NCBI RefSeq assembly: GCF_963082655.1
Contig: NC_081555.1
Span: 153,449,801-153,513,800 of the forward strand
Length of the DNA stretch: 64,000 nucleotides
Origin: Stomoxys calcitrans
Lineage: Eukaryota > Arthropoda > Insecta > Diptera > Muscidae
Direction: 5' to 3'
Below the pieces are notes generated by a model. That model was not told the origin of the DNA. It saw only the letters and a list, made by a program, of their open reading frames with translations, and searched no databases. The translations under genes were made by a program, and so were the position numbers. This document shows, piece by piece, positions 34,479 through 46,065 of this stretch (within the stretch, counting starts at the first letter, position 1; every line of letters begins with the position of its first letter).

Positions 34479-36139
34479 GCTATCCAATTTTTTCTTCAAT
34501 ACCAGACTGTAAAACTTCCCTAAGAAAATTTTCATCAGTTATTGATTTAGTAACAATTTGTAATTAATGGCAACTCTAACTGTGTGTGAGGCTCAGTTTA
34601 CGATTAAACAAAACACACCGATCATGATAATCATTACGAATGATAATGACAATCATTATCATGTCACATCTGTGGTACCAAGTGTTTAAACGCGGCCCCT
34701 TGCCTAGGTGTGTGTTTGTCCACTACAAAGAGCGAGAGAGATGAACCCCATTATGATCAACGCATTACGTTGACTGCGCTGTAATGATGAGCAAAGTCGA
34801 TGCCAACGCCAACGCCAATGCTGCCAGTAATGTGTTATACTCCACAAAGACAAAGCGCGCACAAAGTCAGTAACAACAACATTGACGACAACGTAAAGAG
34901 AAGAGCCGCCGCTGCAGCAGTAGCAGCAGCAGCAGCAGTAAGAAGTCAAACAAACAACATATGGGAAAAATGTGTTTCATTTGTTTTGTCGTGTTTTAGT
35001 CAATAGCGAGATACCGTTTTGAACGGACTTAACAAAAATACTTAATGCGAAGAAGAATTGTCATTAAAGTTGTTGCGGTTCATAACAACAACGACAACAA
35101 AAGCGAAAAAATGTTTAACAAAATCACGAGCGTGAGAATTTAAGAAAATAATAATAACAACAAAAACCAAGCAGTGCCTGTTGTACAAAAAGAAAAAAGA
35201 AATTATTGAGAAATAAATAATAATCATAATACAAATTAAGAAATGTGTACTAAAGTTTGTGTGGTTTTTACATCTTTATTTGAAAATCCAGTGTTTATGA
35301 AAGTCTGATTGCCTGGCTTATCAGTGTTGTTATATAGAAATTGTGTAGCTGCTGCTGCTACGTCCTACGTCCCCAACACAACCACTTGTTTGTAAAATAC
35401 ATGCATATATAATATTACATATATATGTACCTAATTATGTTCTACAACGTCAATCGAGAATCAATGAGATAATCCACATTGCAGTTTCAAAAGCAAAATT
35501 TGCCGTTTTTAAATTATTTTTGTCATGAATATTCGTTACTGCTCGTAGTCGCCAAAGTCTTTAGATTTTCAAAAAATTGTCGTTAATTTTACTTTGTATT
35601 GGATGTTGTATGATTATAAATATTTATTATCAGTGTTGTGAGTGTTTTCTTTTTTAAATAAACTCTCTCTCTTACATTGCTCACTTAAGACTGTAAGAAG
35701 AAGAGGCATAAGAATATGCAAGAAGAAGCAGAATTATGAAAGTGTAAAACATAACGAAGAAGTTCTTGAAAAGCAACAACAACACCATTGAGTTAAAGAA
35801 AGTGTAAAAAAAAAGTTTTTCAAAAATTATCTGCCACAGTCAGTTCAATCACATTTTTTTTTTTTTACCAAAAATATATCAAAATTTGATTACACATACA
35901 CATACACACAGGTCAATAAGGCAGGCTTGACTTGGAATATTTACAATATTTGGTTTCACTCTCTTGCTGTGGATTATTTATAATTACAAGTAAGTACTAC
36001 AGATAAGTTTTCGAAAGCTTTTTAAGAATGCTTTGGGCATTCATTTCCTTTCATAAATTTCAACATTTATGATGCAATCTGATATTTTGAATGTAGGCTT
36101 TTGACTCTGTCAGTGAGACCTATAAGACCTGCGTATCTA
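34479..36139. other. Non-coding block, possible untranslated first exon at its end
   Basis: Mostly unique sequence. It has a GCC/GCA trinucleotide stretch (34905-34940), an ATGATAATG/CATTATCAT inverted repeat (34640-34662), and AAC- and AAG-rich tracts typical of fly 5' UTRs at 35030-35990. A consensus GTAAGT donor lies at 35990. No coding exon is recognised. Confidence 0.4.
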
Positions 36140-36225
36140 GAAACAAGAAAAATCGTGCCAAGTTCGGCCCTGACGAATCTTGGGAACAGACCACCATGAA
36201 TTGTACCAAAAATTTATACAAATAA
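36140..36225 (-). mobile_element. HLE 3'-end fragment
   Basis: Reads aacaagaaaaatcgtgccaa, gttcggccctgacgaatctt and gggaacagaccaccatgaa. This is a diverged copy of the reversed HLE-A tail, palindrome and subterminal motif. Confidence 0.6.
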
Positions 36226-36369
36226 ACTTAAAAAAAGGCAGGGTAGCGGAGTCGACCGTAGTCTAGTTTTTGAGGCCGGAGTAAAAGTCGGAGCAACGAT
36301 CCGAACGAGCTATGCAGAAGGGCCGAGAGGGTCTTGCATATGTCATATGACTAGGGTAGACCCAGGGGT

Positions 36370-36432
36370 CTCAAGTTTAACCCAAAGAAGACAGAACAGG
36401 CATATTTCTGTCTTCTTTGGGTTAAACTTGAG
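36370..36432. repeat. Perfect 27-bp palindrome with a 9-nt loop
   Basis: The left arm 36370-36396 starts CTCAAGTTTAACCC and the right arm 36406-36432 is its exact reverse complement; the loop is 36397-36405. The arm is the RT sequence for the GLKFNPKKTE region, so a coding piece has been copied in inverted orientation next to itself. Confidence 0.97.
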
Positions 36433-36666
36433 AGGAAGACGAAGATGGGCCAATTATTCACATCAAGTTTCCTCAATAAAACGATTTCAATATCTGAGAA
36501 GGTCAAATACTTGGGAGTGATCTTGGATAGGAAACTTAATTGGAAGTGTCACATTCAGGAGCGTACTAAGAAGGCTCACAGATGTTGAAAACTATGTAGA
36601 CGGGCGGTAGGCTTGGAATTGCGCCTGAATCCGAGGATAGTCCACTGGCATGTAGAAACTTCTCCT

Positions 36667-36803
36667 TAAACTAGGTGTCGCACTGCGGCACGTCGTTCGG
36701 ACTTGGCTATAAAAAGAAGATTCCTTGTCATTGGGCTTAAACTTGAATCGGACTGCACTCGTTTTGTAATTTGCCCCCGTTCCTTAATCGAATGTTCATG
36801 GGC
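36667..36803 (+). mobile_element. SINE, 5'-truncated, inserted in the non-LTR element
   Basis: Carries the SINE 3' half in the plus direction: gtgtcgcactgcggcacg, tcggacttggctataaaaag, gggcttaaacttgaatcgga, and the end ttcatgggcaaatttgcatt. Retroelement sequence continues on both sides. Confidence 0.75.
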
Positions 36804-37196
36804 AAATTTGCATTTGCATGACCATAATACAGTCCTGCAGGCAGAGATCCGGGCGACCACGGAATGCGTGAGGTAGTGTGGTACTAATGCGAGGACGTCG
36901 AGTGTGAACATCTTTTCAGACAATAAAATAGCCATAACGGCAATAACAACCAGGACGGTAAGGTCACGAACAGTCTTGGAGTTTAAGAAGGAGATTAACG
37001 CCTATACTGAGGACGGTACAATCCGCATCATTTCGGTGCCGGGTCATAACGCAGTAAGGGGGAATGAAAAGGCAGACGATTTGGCAATGAAGGCCAGAAA
37101 ACTGCCGTCGATAAACTTGTGAGGATGAGGAGCACCTACTGTGGCACTACCCTAAATTGCGGGATTGGCGCAGGATTATAGCTAAACGAACACCTT

Positions 37197-40100
37197 TTTT
37201 ATACCATCCACCATAGACTAGGGGTATACTTATTTCGTCATTCTGTTTGTAACACCTCGAAATATTCGTCTGAGACCGCATAAAGTATATATTCTTGATC
37301 GTCGTGACATTTTATGTCGATCTAGCCATGTTCGTCTGTCTGTCTGTCGAAAGCACGCTAACTTTCGAAGAAGTAAAGCTAGCCGCTTGCAATTTTGCAC
37401 AATATTCTAATTAGTGTAGGTCGGTTGGAATTGTAAATGGGCCAAATCGGTCCATGTTTTGATAAAGCTGCCATATAAACCGATCTTAGGTCTTGACTTC
37501 TTGAGTCTCTAGAGGGCGCAATTTTCATCCGATGGGAATGAAACTTTGCACGACGTGTTTTGTTATGATGTCCAACAAATGTGCCAAGTATGATTCAAAT
37601 CGGTTCATAACCTGATAAAGCTGCCATATAAACCGATCTTGGGTCTTGACTTCTTGAGCCTCTAGCGTGCGCAATTCTTATCCGATCAGAATAAAATTTT
37701 GCACGACGTGTTTTGTTATAATATCCAACAACTGTGCCAAGTATGGTTAAAATCGGTCCATAACCTGATATAGCTGCCATATAAACCGATCTTGGGTCTT
37801 GACCTTTTGAGCCTCTAGAGTGAGCAATTCTTATCCGATTGGAATGAAATTTCGCACGACGTGTTTTGTTATGACTTTTAACCACTGTGTCAAATAAGGC
37901 TCAAATCGGTCCATAACCTGATATAGCTGCCATATAAACCGATCTTGGGTCTTGACTTATTGAGTCTCTAGAGGGCGCAATTTTTATCCGATTTGAATGA
38001 ATTTTTGCACAAAGTATTTTGTTATGATATCCAAGAACTGTGCCAAGTATGGTTCAAATCGGTCCATGTTCTGATATAGCTGCCTTATAAACCGATCTTG
38101 GGTCTTGACTTCTTGAGCCTCTAGAGGGCGCAATTCTTATCCGATTGAAATTAAATTTTGCACGACGTGTTTTGTTATGATATCCAACAACTATGCCAAG
38201 TATGGTTCAAATCGGTCCATAACCTGATATAGCTGCCTTATAAACCGATCTTGGGTCTTGACTTCTTGAGCCTATAGAGGGAGCAATTCTTATCCGATTG
38301 AAATGAGATTTTGCACGACGTGTTTTGTTATGAAATCCAACAACTGTGTCAAGTGTGGTACAAATCGGTTCATAACCTGCTATAGCTGTCATATAAACCG
38401 ATCTTGGGTCTTGACTTCTTGAGCCTATAGAGGGAGCAATTCCTATCCGATTGAAATGAAATTTTGCACGACGTGTTTTGTTACGATATTGAACAACTGT
38501 GCCAAGTATGGTTCAAATCGGTCCATGTTTTGATATAGCTGCCATATAAACCGATCTTGGGTCTTGACTTCTTGAACCTCTAGAGGGCGCAATTCCTATC
38601 CGATTTTAATGAATTTTTGCACGAAGTATCTTGTTATGATATCTAACAACTTTGTCAAGTATGGTTCAAATCGGTCCATGTTTTGATATAGCTGTTATAT
38701 AAACCGATCTAGGGTCTTGACTTCTGGAGCCTCTGGAGGGCGCAATTCCTATCCGATTTGACAGAAATTTTGCATGAGGTATTTTCTTCTTACATTCAAC
38801 AACTGCGTCAAATAATGTTAAAATCAGTTCAGATCCCAGATCGGTTTATATCACAGCTATATCAGGAGCTGCCATATAAACCGATCTGGGTTCTTGACTT
38901 CTGGAGCCTCTAGAGGTCGCAATTATTATCCGATTTGAATGAATTTTTGCACGAAGTATCTTGTTATGATATCTAACAACTTTGTCAAGTATGGTTCAAA
39001 TCGGTCCATGTTTTGATATAGCTGTTATATAAACCGATCTAGGGTCTTGACTTCTGGAGCCTCTGGAGGGCGCAATTCCTATCCGATTTGACAGAAATTT
39101 TGCATGAGGTATTTTCTTCTTACATTCAACAACTGCGTCTAATAATGTTAAAATCAGTTCAGATCCCAGATCGGTTTATATCACAGCTATATCAGGAGCT
39201 GCCATATAAACCGATCTTGGGTCTTGACTTATTGAGTCTCTATAGGGCGCAATTTTTATCCGATTTGAATGAATTTTTGCACAAAGTATTTTGTTATGAT
39301 ATCCAAGAACTGTGCCAAGTATGGTTCAAATCGGTCCATGTTCTGATATAGCTGCCTTATAAACCGATCTTGGGTCTTGACTTCTTGAGCCTCTAGAGGG
39401 CGCAATTCTTATCCGATTAAAATAAAATTTTGCACTATGTGTTTTGTTATGAAATCCAACAACTGTGTCAAGTGTGGTTCAAATCGGCCCATAACCTGAT
39501 ATAGCTGCCATATAAACCGATCTTGGGTCTTGAGTTCTTGAGCCTATAGAGGGAGCAATTCCTATCCGATTGAAATGAAATTTTGCACGACGTGTTTTGT
39601 TACGATATTGAACAACTCTGCCAAGTATGGTTCAAATCGGTCCATGTTTTGATATAGCTGCCATATAAACAGATCTTGGGTCTTGGCTTCTGGAGCCTGT
39701 AGAGGGCGCAATTCTTATCCGATTTGAATGAATTTTTGCACGAAGTATTTTGTTATGATATCCAACAACTGTGCTGAGTATGGTTCAAATAGGTGCATGT
39801 TTTGATATAGCTGTTACCGATCTAGGGTCTTGACTTCTGGAGCCTCTGGAGGGCTCAATTCCTATCCGATTTGACAGAAATTTTGCATGAGGTATTTTCT
39901 TCTTACATTCAACAACTGCGTCAAATAATGTTAAAATCAGTTCAGATCCCAGATCGGTTTATATCACAGCTATATCAGGAGCTGCCATATAAACCGATCT
40001 GGGTTCTTGACTTCTGGAGCCTGTAGAGGTCGCAATTATTATCAAATTTGCCTTAAATTTTGTACAACGGCTTCTCTCATGACCGTCAATATACGTGTTT

Positions 40101-40415
40101 ATTATGTTCTGAATCGGTTTTTAGCCTGATACAGCTCTCATATATTGTAAATCGATCTCTCTATTTAACCTCTTGAGCCCCTACAAGGCGCAATTCTTAT
40201 TCGAATTGGCTGACATTTTACACAGGTCTCCAACATATAATTTAATATTGGTCAAAACCGAACCATATCTTGATATCGCTCTAATAGTAGAGCAAATCTT
40301 TTCTTATATCCTTTTTGGCCTAGGAAGAGATGCCGGGAAAAGTACTCGACAAATGCGATCCATGGTGGATGGTATATAGGATTCGGCCCGGCCGAACTTA
40401 GCACGCTTTCACTTC
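37197..40415 (+). mobile_element. Complete, long HLE-A element (3.2 kb)
   Basis: The 5' end ttttttataccatccaccat is followed by the leader, a GTCY tract (about 37330-37350) and about 17 repeats. The 3' non-array part (tatttaacctcttgagcccc, then gagatgccgggaaaagtact) follows. The terminus is gcgatccatggtggatggt, the palindrome TTCGGCCCGGCCGAA, and cttagcacgctttcacttc. It is the longest element here and has no coding capacity for Rep/helicase. Confidence 0.85.
37470..40050 (+). repeat. 153-bp repeat array with a higher-order duplication and inverted junctions
   Basis: The landmark aaccgat recurs at 37631, 37784, 37937 and 38090, 153 bp apart. A block of about 280 bp at 38610-38889 recurs almost exactly at 38940-39217, and its second half again at about 39840-39995. 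Each copy ends in an inverted motif in which CCCAGATCGGTTTATAT faces ATATAAACCGATCTGGG (first copy 38835-38851 and 38874-38890). Confidence 0.9.
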
Positions 40416-40440
40416 TTGCTGTCTAAATTATCTCCAGGCA

Positions 40441-40758
40441 AAAATTTTGCCAATTTTGCCCATGAACATTCCACTAAGGAACAGGGGCAATCTTCTCACA
40501 TATCAATGAGTGCAGTCCGATTCAAGTTTAAGCTCAATGATAAGGGGCTTTCTTTTTATAGCCGAGTCCGAACGGCGTGCCGCAGTGCGACACCTCTTTG
40601 GAGAGAAGTTTTACATGGCATAGTACCTCACAATTGCTGCCAGCATTAGGAGGGGAAAACCACCGCTGAAAATTTTTTCTGATGGTCTCGCCAGGATTCG
40701 TACCCAGGCGTTTAGGGTCATATGCGGACATTCTAACCTCTGCGCTACGGTGGCCTCC
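40441..40758 (-). mobile_element. Full-length tRNA-derived SINE with a perfect 12-bp target duplication
   Basis: A 318-bp element on the minus strand. The head is GGAGGCCACCGTAGCGCAGA, with box A as in the 34-kb copy and a box B with one change (GGTACGAATCC). The body includes AGCGGTGGTTTTCCCCTCCT, GTGTCGCACTGCGGCACGCC and TAAACTTGAATCGGACTGCA. The 3' end is TTCATGGGCAAAATTGGCAA. TATCTCCAGGCA is present on both sides (40429-40440 and 40759-40770). Confidence 0.95.
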
Positions 40759-40770
40759 TATCTCCAGGCA

Positions 40771-41037
40771 CCTTACGCCATTCTTAAAATGGCAGTTTGG
40801 AGGGAACTTCTCCAGCCCGCCTGGCTTTCATTATTGTCATGCATGTTGGCTGCTTATCTGCCGTAAATTTTGTGTATTCGTCAGAGCTTTTTCTTGAATC
40901 TTTTTCTTGGGCGACGCAATGAACCCAAGTTCTCCGAGTGCAGCTGATAGCGATTGAGGTTGTTAGACGCGTAGCATTATTTAACCTAAGTTTAAGAACC
41001 ATAACAGCAGCAAACACAAAAATCTATTTATAAAATA
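40771..41037. other. Non-coding sequence, no gene seen
   Basis: A short minus-strand frame (40784-41017) has no recognisable domain. It may be an old retroelement scrap, but I cannot show that. Confidence 0.35.
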
Positions 41038-41273
41038 TTGGGTTGCCCAAAAAATAATTGCGGATTTTTCATATAGTCGGCGTTGACCAATTTTTTCACA
41101 GCTTGTGACTCTGTAATTGCATTCTTTCGTCTGTCAGTTATCAGCTGTTACTATTAGCTTGCTTTAGAAAAAAAGTGTAAAAAAGTATATTTGATTAAAG
41201 TTCATTCTAAGTTTTATTAAAAATGCATTTACTTTCTTTTAAAAAATCCGCAATTACTTTTTGGGCAACCCAA
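41038..41273 (-). mobile_element. Mariner-type MITE, copy 6
   Basis: Full length (236 bp) with flanking TA. It is inverted relative to copies 2-5 and has a single change in the left terminal repeat (aaaaaataatt). Confidence 0.95.
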
Positions 41274-41504
41274 TATTGATGTCAAAGTTTATATTTTTAT
41301 AACGCCAATTCAAAAATGAATAGACATATCAAATTTTAGCGGCTGTGCTGAGGCGGTCACCTTATTAAATATGCCTTGGATGGGTATAAAACATAGCATT
41401 TTTAAGTTCCCGCAGTCGACTTCGGAGTCTGAGTCGGAGTCGAGCAATTTGCCTGGAGTCGGAGTCAAAATTGCTCGATTCCTCCGCCCTGGTTACTACT
41501 GGCA

Positions 41505-42004
41505 ACAATCGTGCCAAGTGTGGCACAGGCTATAATACGATCTCCCAGTTTATCATTCAGAGCTCCTAGAATGCGCATTTGTTATCCGATTGCCCTGAAA
41601 TATTGCATGAGTGTTTCGCTACCACATCCAACAATCGTGCCCAGTATGGTCTTAAACGGTTTATATTGGGTTGCCCAGAAAGTAATTGCGGATTTTTTAA
41701 AAGAAAGTAAATGCATTTTTAATAAAACTTAGAATGAACTTTAATCAAATATACTTTTTTTACACTTTTTTTCTAAAGCAAGCTAAAAGTAACAGCTGAT
41801 AACTGACAGAAGAAAGAATGCAATTACAGAGTCACAAGCTGTGAAAAAATTTGTCAACGCCGACTATATGAAAAATCCGCAATTACTTTTTGGGCAACCC
41901 AATAGTTCCAAGTTTTGCGTGATTCGGAAGAAATTTTTGGCAGACTCCATGGTGGTGGAATGCCAAGATTCGGCTCGGCCGTCTTTAACACACTTTTACT
42001 TGTT
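41505..42004 (+). mobile_element. HLE-A-like 3' fragment with a nested MITE
   Basis: Begins with about one repeat (acaatcgtgccaagtgtggc, catttgttatccgattgccc). A MITE at 41666-41902 interrupts it. It ends tccatggtggtggaatgcca, a damaged palindrome (ttcggctcggccg), and acacacttttacttgttt. Upstream, 41400-41490 holds a GGAGTC-type simple repeat also seen near 36250. Confidence 0.7.
41666..41902 (+). mobile_element. Mariner-type MITE, copy 7
   Basis: Full length (237 bp) with flanking TA, inserted into an HLE-A repeat unit. The left terminal repeat has one change (cccagaaagt). Confidence 0.95.
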
Positions 42005-42772
42005 TTTGACTTCAGTTAAATGCCACCCGCAATTAGGATAATTCATTTCAATTGGAATATGATATCTGTGCTCCACATTAGTCACTAACAACTGAAACCA
42101 CTATTTTGGAACCAATTACCATAAAAAGTATGAAAGAAAATCCAGTTTTTCAATAAATAATTTTTAAATATGCAAATATCTATGCAGTATCTTAGCGATA
42201 GTTCTACATTCAACATTCATTCAGGCTTGTCAAATGTATTCAAATCAACTTTCAATAAACCAACATTTGACATAATTCGAACATAAAAGCACAAACACAG
42301 CGTCCGGCATTAGGAAAACCAAGTCAAGATTTTCAAAATTCATTCCTTAATTAACGATAATCTTAAGTGCTTCAAAACATTGTTCGTTGTTCCTTCATTA
42401 TTTATGGTGTTAAAATAATTAAAGCTACACAATAAAAAAAATCTTGATTTAAAATTTATTTACTGCTTGAACAAAAAGTTGATGAAAAAAAAAAAAAAAA
42501 AAAAAAAAACCTGAAATTTAATACTCGCTGTGTTAATTTTTGGCAGATTTACAGAAATTTGAACTGAAACAAGTTATGCTAATTTTTTGCTGGGGTTTTT
42601 TTGTGGTATTTTATAGAACTCTTTGACATAAGCAATACGTCGGGGAATCAGTTATAAAGTTTTGTTCTTTAATGGTATAATCAGATTTATTTTTTTTTTC
42701 ATGATTTTGTCTATATGAATGAATATTGGTTTTGTTTTTTTTCGTTAGATAAGGGTATTATAGAGAAAATTA
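42005..42772. other. Non-coding block, no gene seen
   Basis: AT-rich unique sequence with a poly(A) run near 42485-42509. No domain-bearing frame is seen. Confidence 0.5.
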
Positions 42773-43009
42773 TTGGGTTGCCCAAAAAGTAATTGCGGAT
42801 TTTTCATATAGTCGGCGTTGACAATTTTTTTCACAGCTTGTGACTCTGTAATTGCATTCTTTCTTCTGTCAGTTATCAGCTGTTACTTTTAGCTTGCTTT
42901 AGAAAAAAAGTGTAAAAAAAGTATATTTGATTAAAGTTCATTCTAAGTTTTATTAAAAATGCATTTACTTTCTTTTAAAAAATCCGCAATTACTTTTTGG
43001 GCAACCCAA
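42773..43009 (-). mobile_element. Mariner-type MITE, copy 8
   Basis: Full length (237 bp) with flanking TA. Same orientation as copies 1, 6 and 9. Confidence 0.95.
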
Positions 43010-43322
43010 TATTATTTGAGTAATAAAAGTAATTTAAGAAGTGGTGTTTTCTTATGCTGTGTAAAGCTGAAACAAGTAAAAGCGTGCTAAGTTCGGCCGG
43101 GGCGAATCTTATATACCCTCCACCATGGATCGCATTTGTCGAGTTCTTTTCCCAGCATCCCTTCTTAGACAAAAAAAAGGATACAAGAAAAGATTTGCTC
43201 TGCTATTAGAGCAATATCAAGATATGGTCCGATTCGAACCACAATTAAATTATATGTTGGAGACCTGTGTAAAATGTCAGCCAATGCGAATAAGAATTGC
43301 GCCCTTTGGGGGCTCAAGAAGT

Positions 43323-44903
43323 AACAAGCAAAAAGGCGTTAAGTTCGGCCGGGCCGAACTTTGGATACCCACCACCTCGGGTATATGTGTAAACCAGCTT
43401 TCGTCAAAATCCGGTGCAAAACTCATACCTTATGTCCCATAGCAGAAATATGTGGAGGGGCTTAACTTAACTCTTTGTCCACAATTTCGGCAAAATCGGA
43501 CAAAAAATGCGCTTTTTATGGCCCCAAAATCTAAAACCGAGAGATCGGTCTATATGGCAGCCAAATGAGGACCGATCTCAGCCAAATTGACGAAAGACGT
43601 CGAGGGGCCTAACACAACTCACTGTCCCAAATTTCAGCAAAATCGGATAATAAATGTGGCCTTTATGGGCCTAAGACCCCAAATCGGCGGATCGGTCTAT
43701 ATGGCAACTATATCCAAATCTAGACCGATCTGAGCCAAATTGACGTAGGATGTCGTGGGGCCTAACACAACTCACTGTCCTAAATTTCAGCAAAATCGGA
43801 TAATAAATGTAGCTTTTATGGGCCTAAGACCCTAAATTGGAGGATCGGTCTATATGGCAGCTATATCCAAATGTGGACCGATCTGAGCCAAATTGACGAA
43901 AGACGTTGAAGAGCCTAACACAACTCAATGTCAAAAAATTTCAGCAAAATTGGATAATAAATGTGGCTTTTATGGGCCTAAGACCCTAAATTGAAGGATC
44001 GGTCTATATGGCAGCTATATCCAAATGTGGACCGATCTGATCCAAATTAACAAAAGACGTCGAAGGGCCTAACACAACTCATTGTCAAAAAATATCAGCA
44101 AAATTGGATAATAAATGTGGCCTTTATGGGCATAAGACCCTAACTCGGAAGATCGGTCTATATGGAAGCTATATCCAAATCTGAACCGATCTGAGCCAAA
44201 TTGACGAAAGACGTTGAAGAGCCTAACACAACAAAATGTCCCAAATTTCAGCAAAATTGGATAATAAATGTGGATTTTATGGGCCTAAGACCCTAAATCG
44301 GAGGATCGGTCTATATGGAAGCTATATCCAAATCTGAACCGATCTGGGCCAAATTGACGGAGGATGTCGATGGGCCTAACACAACTCACTGTCCCAAGTT
44401 TCAGCAAATTCGGATAATAAATGTGGCTCTTATTGGCCTAAGACCCTAAATCGGAGGATCGGTCTATATGGAAGCTATATCCAAATCTGAACCGATCTGG
44501 ACCAAATTGACGGAGGATGTCGAAGGGCCTAACACAACTCACTGTCCCAAGTTTCAGCAAAATCGGAAAATAAATGCGGCTCTTATTGGCCTATGATCCT
44601 AAATCGGCGGATCGGTCTATATGGGGGCTATATCAAGATATAGTCCGATATAGCCCATCTTCGAACTTAATCTGCTTATAGACAAAAAAAGTTTCTGTGC
44701 AAAGTTTCAACTCAATATCTCTAGTTTTGAAGACGGTAGCGTGATTTTAACAGACAGACGGACGGACAGGTCTAGATCGTCTTAGATTTTTACGCTGATC
44801 AAGAATATATATACTTTATAGGGTCGGAAATGGATATTTCGATGTGTTGCAAACGGAATGACAAAATGAATATACCCCCATCCGTCGGTGGTGGGTATAA
44901 AAA
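43323..44903 (-). mobile_element. Complete HLE-B element nested in HLE-A
   Basis: The left (3') end is aacaagcaaaaaggcgttaa, with a perfect palindrome at 43341-43361 (10-bp arms AAGTTCGGCC, 1-nt centre), then ggatacccaccacctcggg. The array has about seven repeats of about 153 bp (gatcggtctatatggcagct, ctgagccaaattgacg). A GTCY tract sits near 44752-44768. The 5' end is cccccatccgtcggtggtgg followed by gtataaaaa. Confidence 0.85.
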
Positions 44904-46065
44904 AGATAAATCAATTTATATGGGAGCTCTATCAGGCTATAGACCGATTCAGACCACAATAAACACGTGTGTTGATGGTCATGAGAAGATCCGTTGTACA
45001 AAATTTCAGCCAAATCGGATAATAATTGCGACCTCCAGAGACTCAAGAAGTCAAGCCCCCAGATCGGTTTATACGGCAGCTATATCAGGTTATTAACCAA
45101 TTTGAACCCTATTTCACACAGTTGTTGGATTTCATAACAAAACACGTCGTGCAAAATTTCATTCAAATCGCATAAGAATTGCGCCCTCTAGAGGCTCAAG
45201 AAGTCAATACCCAAGATCGGTTTATATGGCAGCTATATCAGGTTATGAACCGATTTCAACCTAACTTAGCACAGTTGTTGGAAGTAATGGCGAAGCACGT
45301 CGTGCAAAATTTCATTCAAATCGCATAAGAATTGCGCCCCCTAGAGGCACAAGAAGTCAAGACCCAAGATCGGTTTATATGGCAGCTATATCAGGTTATG
45401 AACCGATTTGAACCATACTTGACACAGTTGTTGGATATCATAACAAAACACGTTGTGCAAAATTTCAAGAGCCAAGATCGGCTTATATGGCAGCTATATC
45501 AGGCTATTAACCAATTTGAACCCTATTTGGCACAGTTGTTGGATTTCATAACAAAACACGTCGTGCAAAATTTCTTTCAAATCGGATAAGAATTGCGCCC
45601 TCTAGAGGCTCAAGAAGTCAAGACCCAAGATCGGTTTATATGGCAGCTATATCAGGTTATTGACCGATGTGAACCATACTTGGCGGAGTTGTTGGATATC
45701 ATAACAAAATACTACGTGCAAAATTTCGTTCAAATCGGATAAGAATTGCGCCCCCTAGAGGCTCAAGAAATCAAGCCCCCAGATCGGTTTATATGGCAGC
45801 TATATCAGGTTATTGACCGATTTGAACCATACTTGGCACAGTTGTTGGATATCATTACAAAACACTTCGTGCAAAATGTCATCTCAATCACATAAGAATT
45901 GCACACTCAAAGAATTCAAGACCCAAGATCGGTTTATATGGCAGCTATATCGGAACATGGACCGATTTGGCCCATTTACAATCCCAACCGACCTACAATA
46001 ATAAAAAGTATTTGTGCAAAATTTCAAGGGGCTAGCTTTACTCCTTCGGAAGTTTGCATGCTTTC

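Larger units (their letters stand above)
36226..37190 (+). mobile_element. Internally deleted non-LTR retrotransposon (RT end plus RNase H) carrying a SINE
   Basis: Plus-strand fragments: an RT motif around GLKFNPKKTEQA (about 36368-36403) that is inverted-duplicated; then SEKVKYLGVILDRKLNWKCH and IQERTKKAHRC (about 36500-36585); RAVGLELRLNPRIVHW (about 36604-36650). A SINE interrupts at about 36667-36803. Next comes HDHNTVLQAEIRATTECV of RNase H, ending at a stop. A last open piece at 36904-37122 has IFSDNKIAITAI (aspartate and alanine of the third RNase H motif) and VPGHNAVRGNEKADDLAM (GNE..AD motif). Similar in type to 56.2-58.0 kb, probably LOA-like. Confidence 0.8.

Noticed and set aside
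37470..40050. CRISPR-like array (regular repeats)
   Set aside because: Repeats are 153 bp, contiguous without spacers, inside a eukaryotic transposon.
40784..41017. Minus-strand 77-residue frame as a retroelement endonuclease piece
   Set aside because: No SDH, QET or other endonuclease motif could be found; left unassigned.
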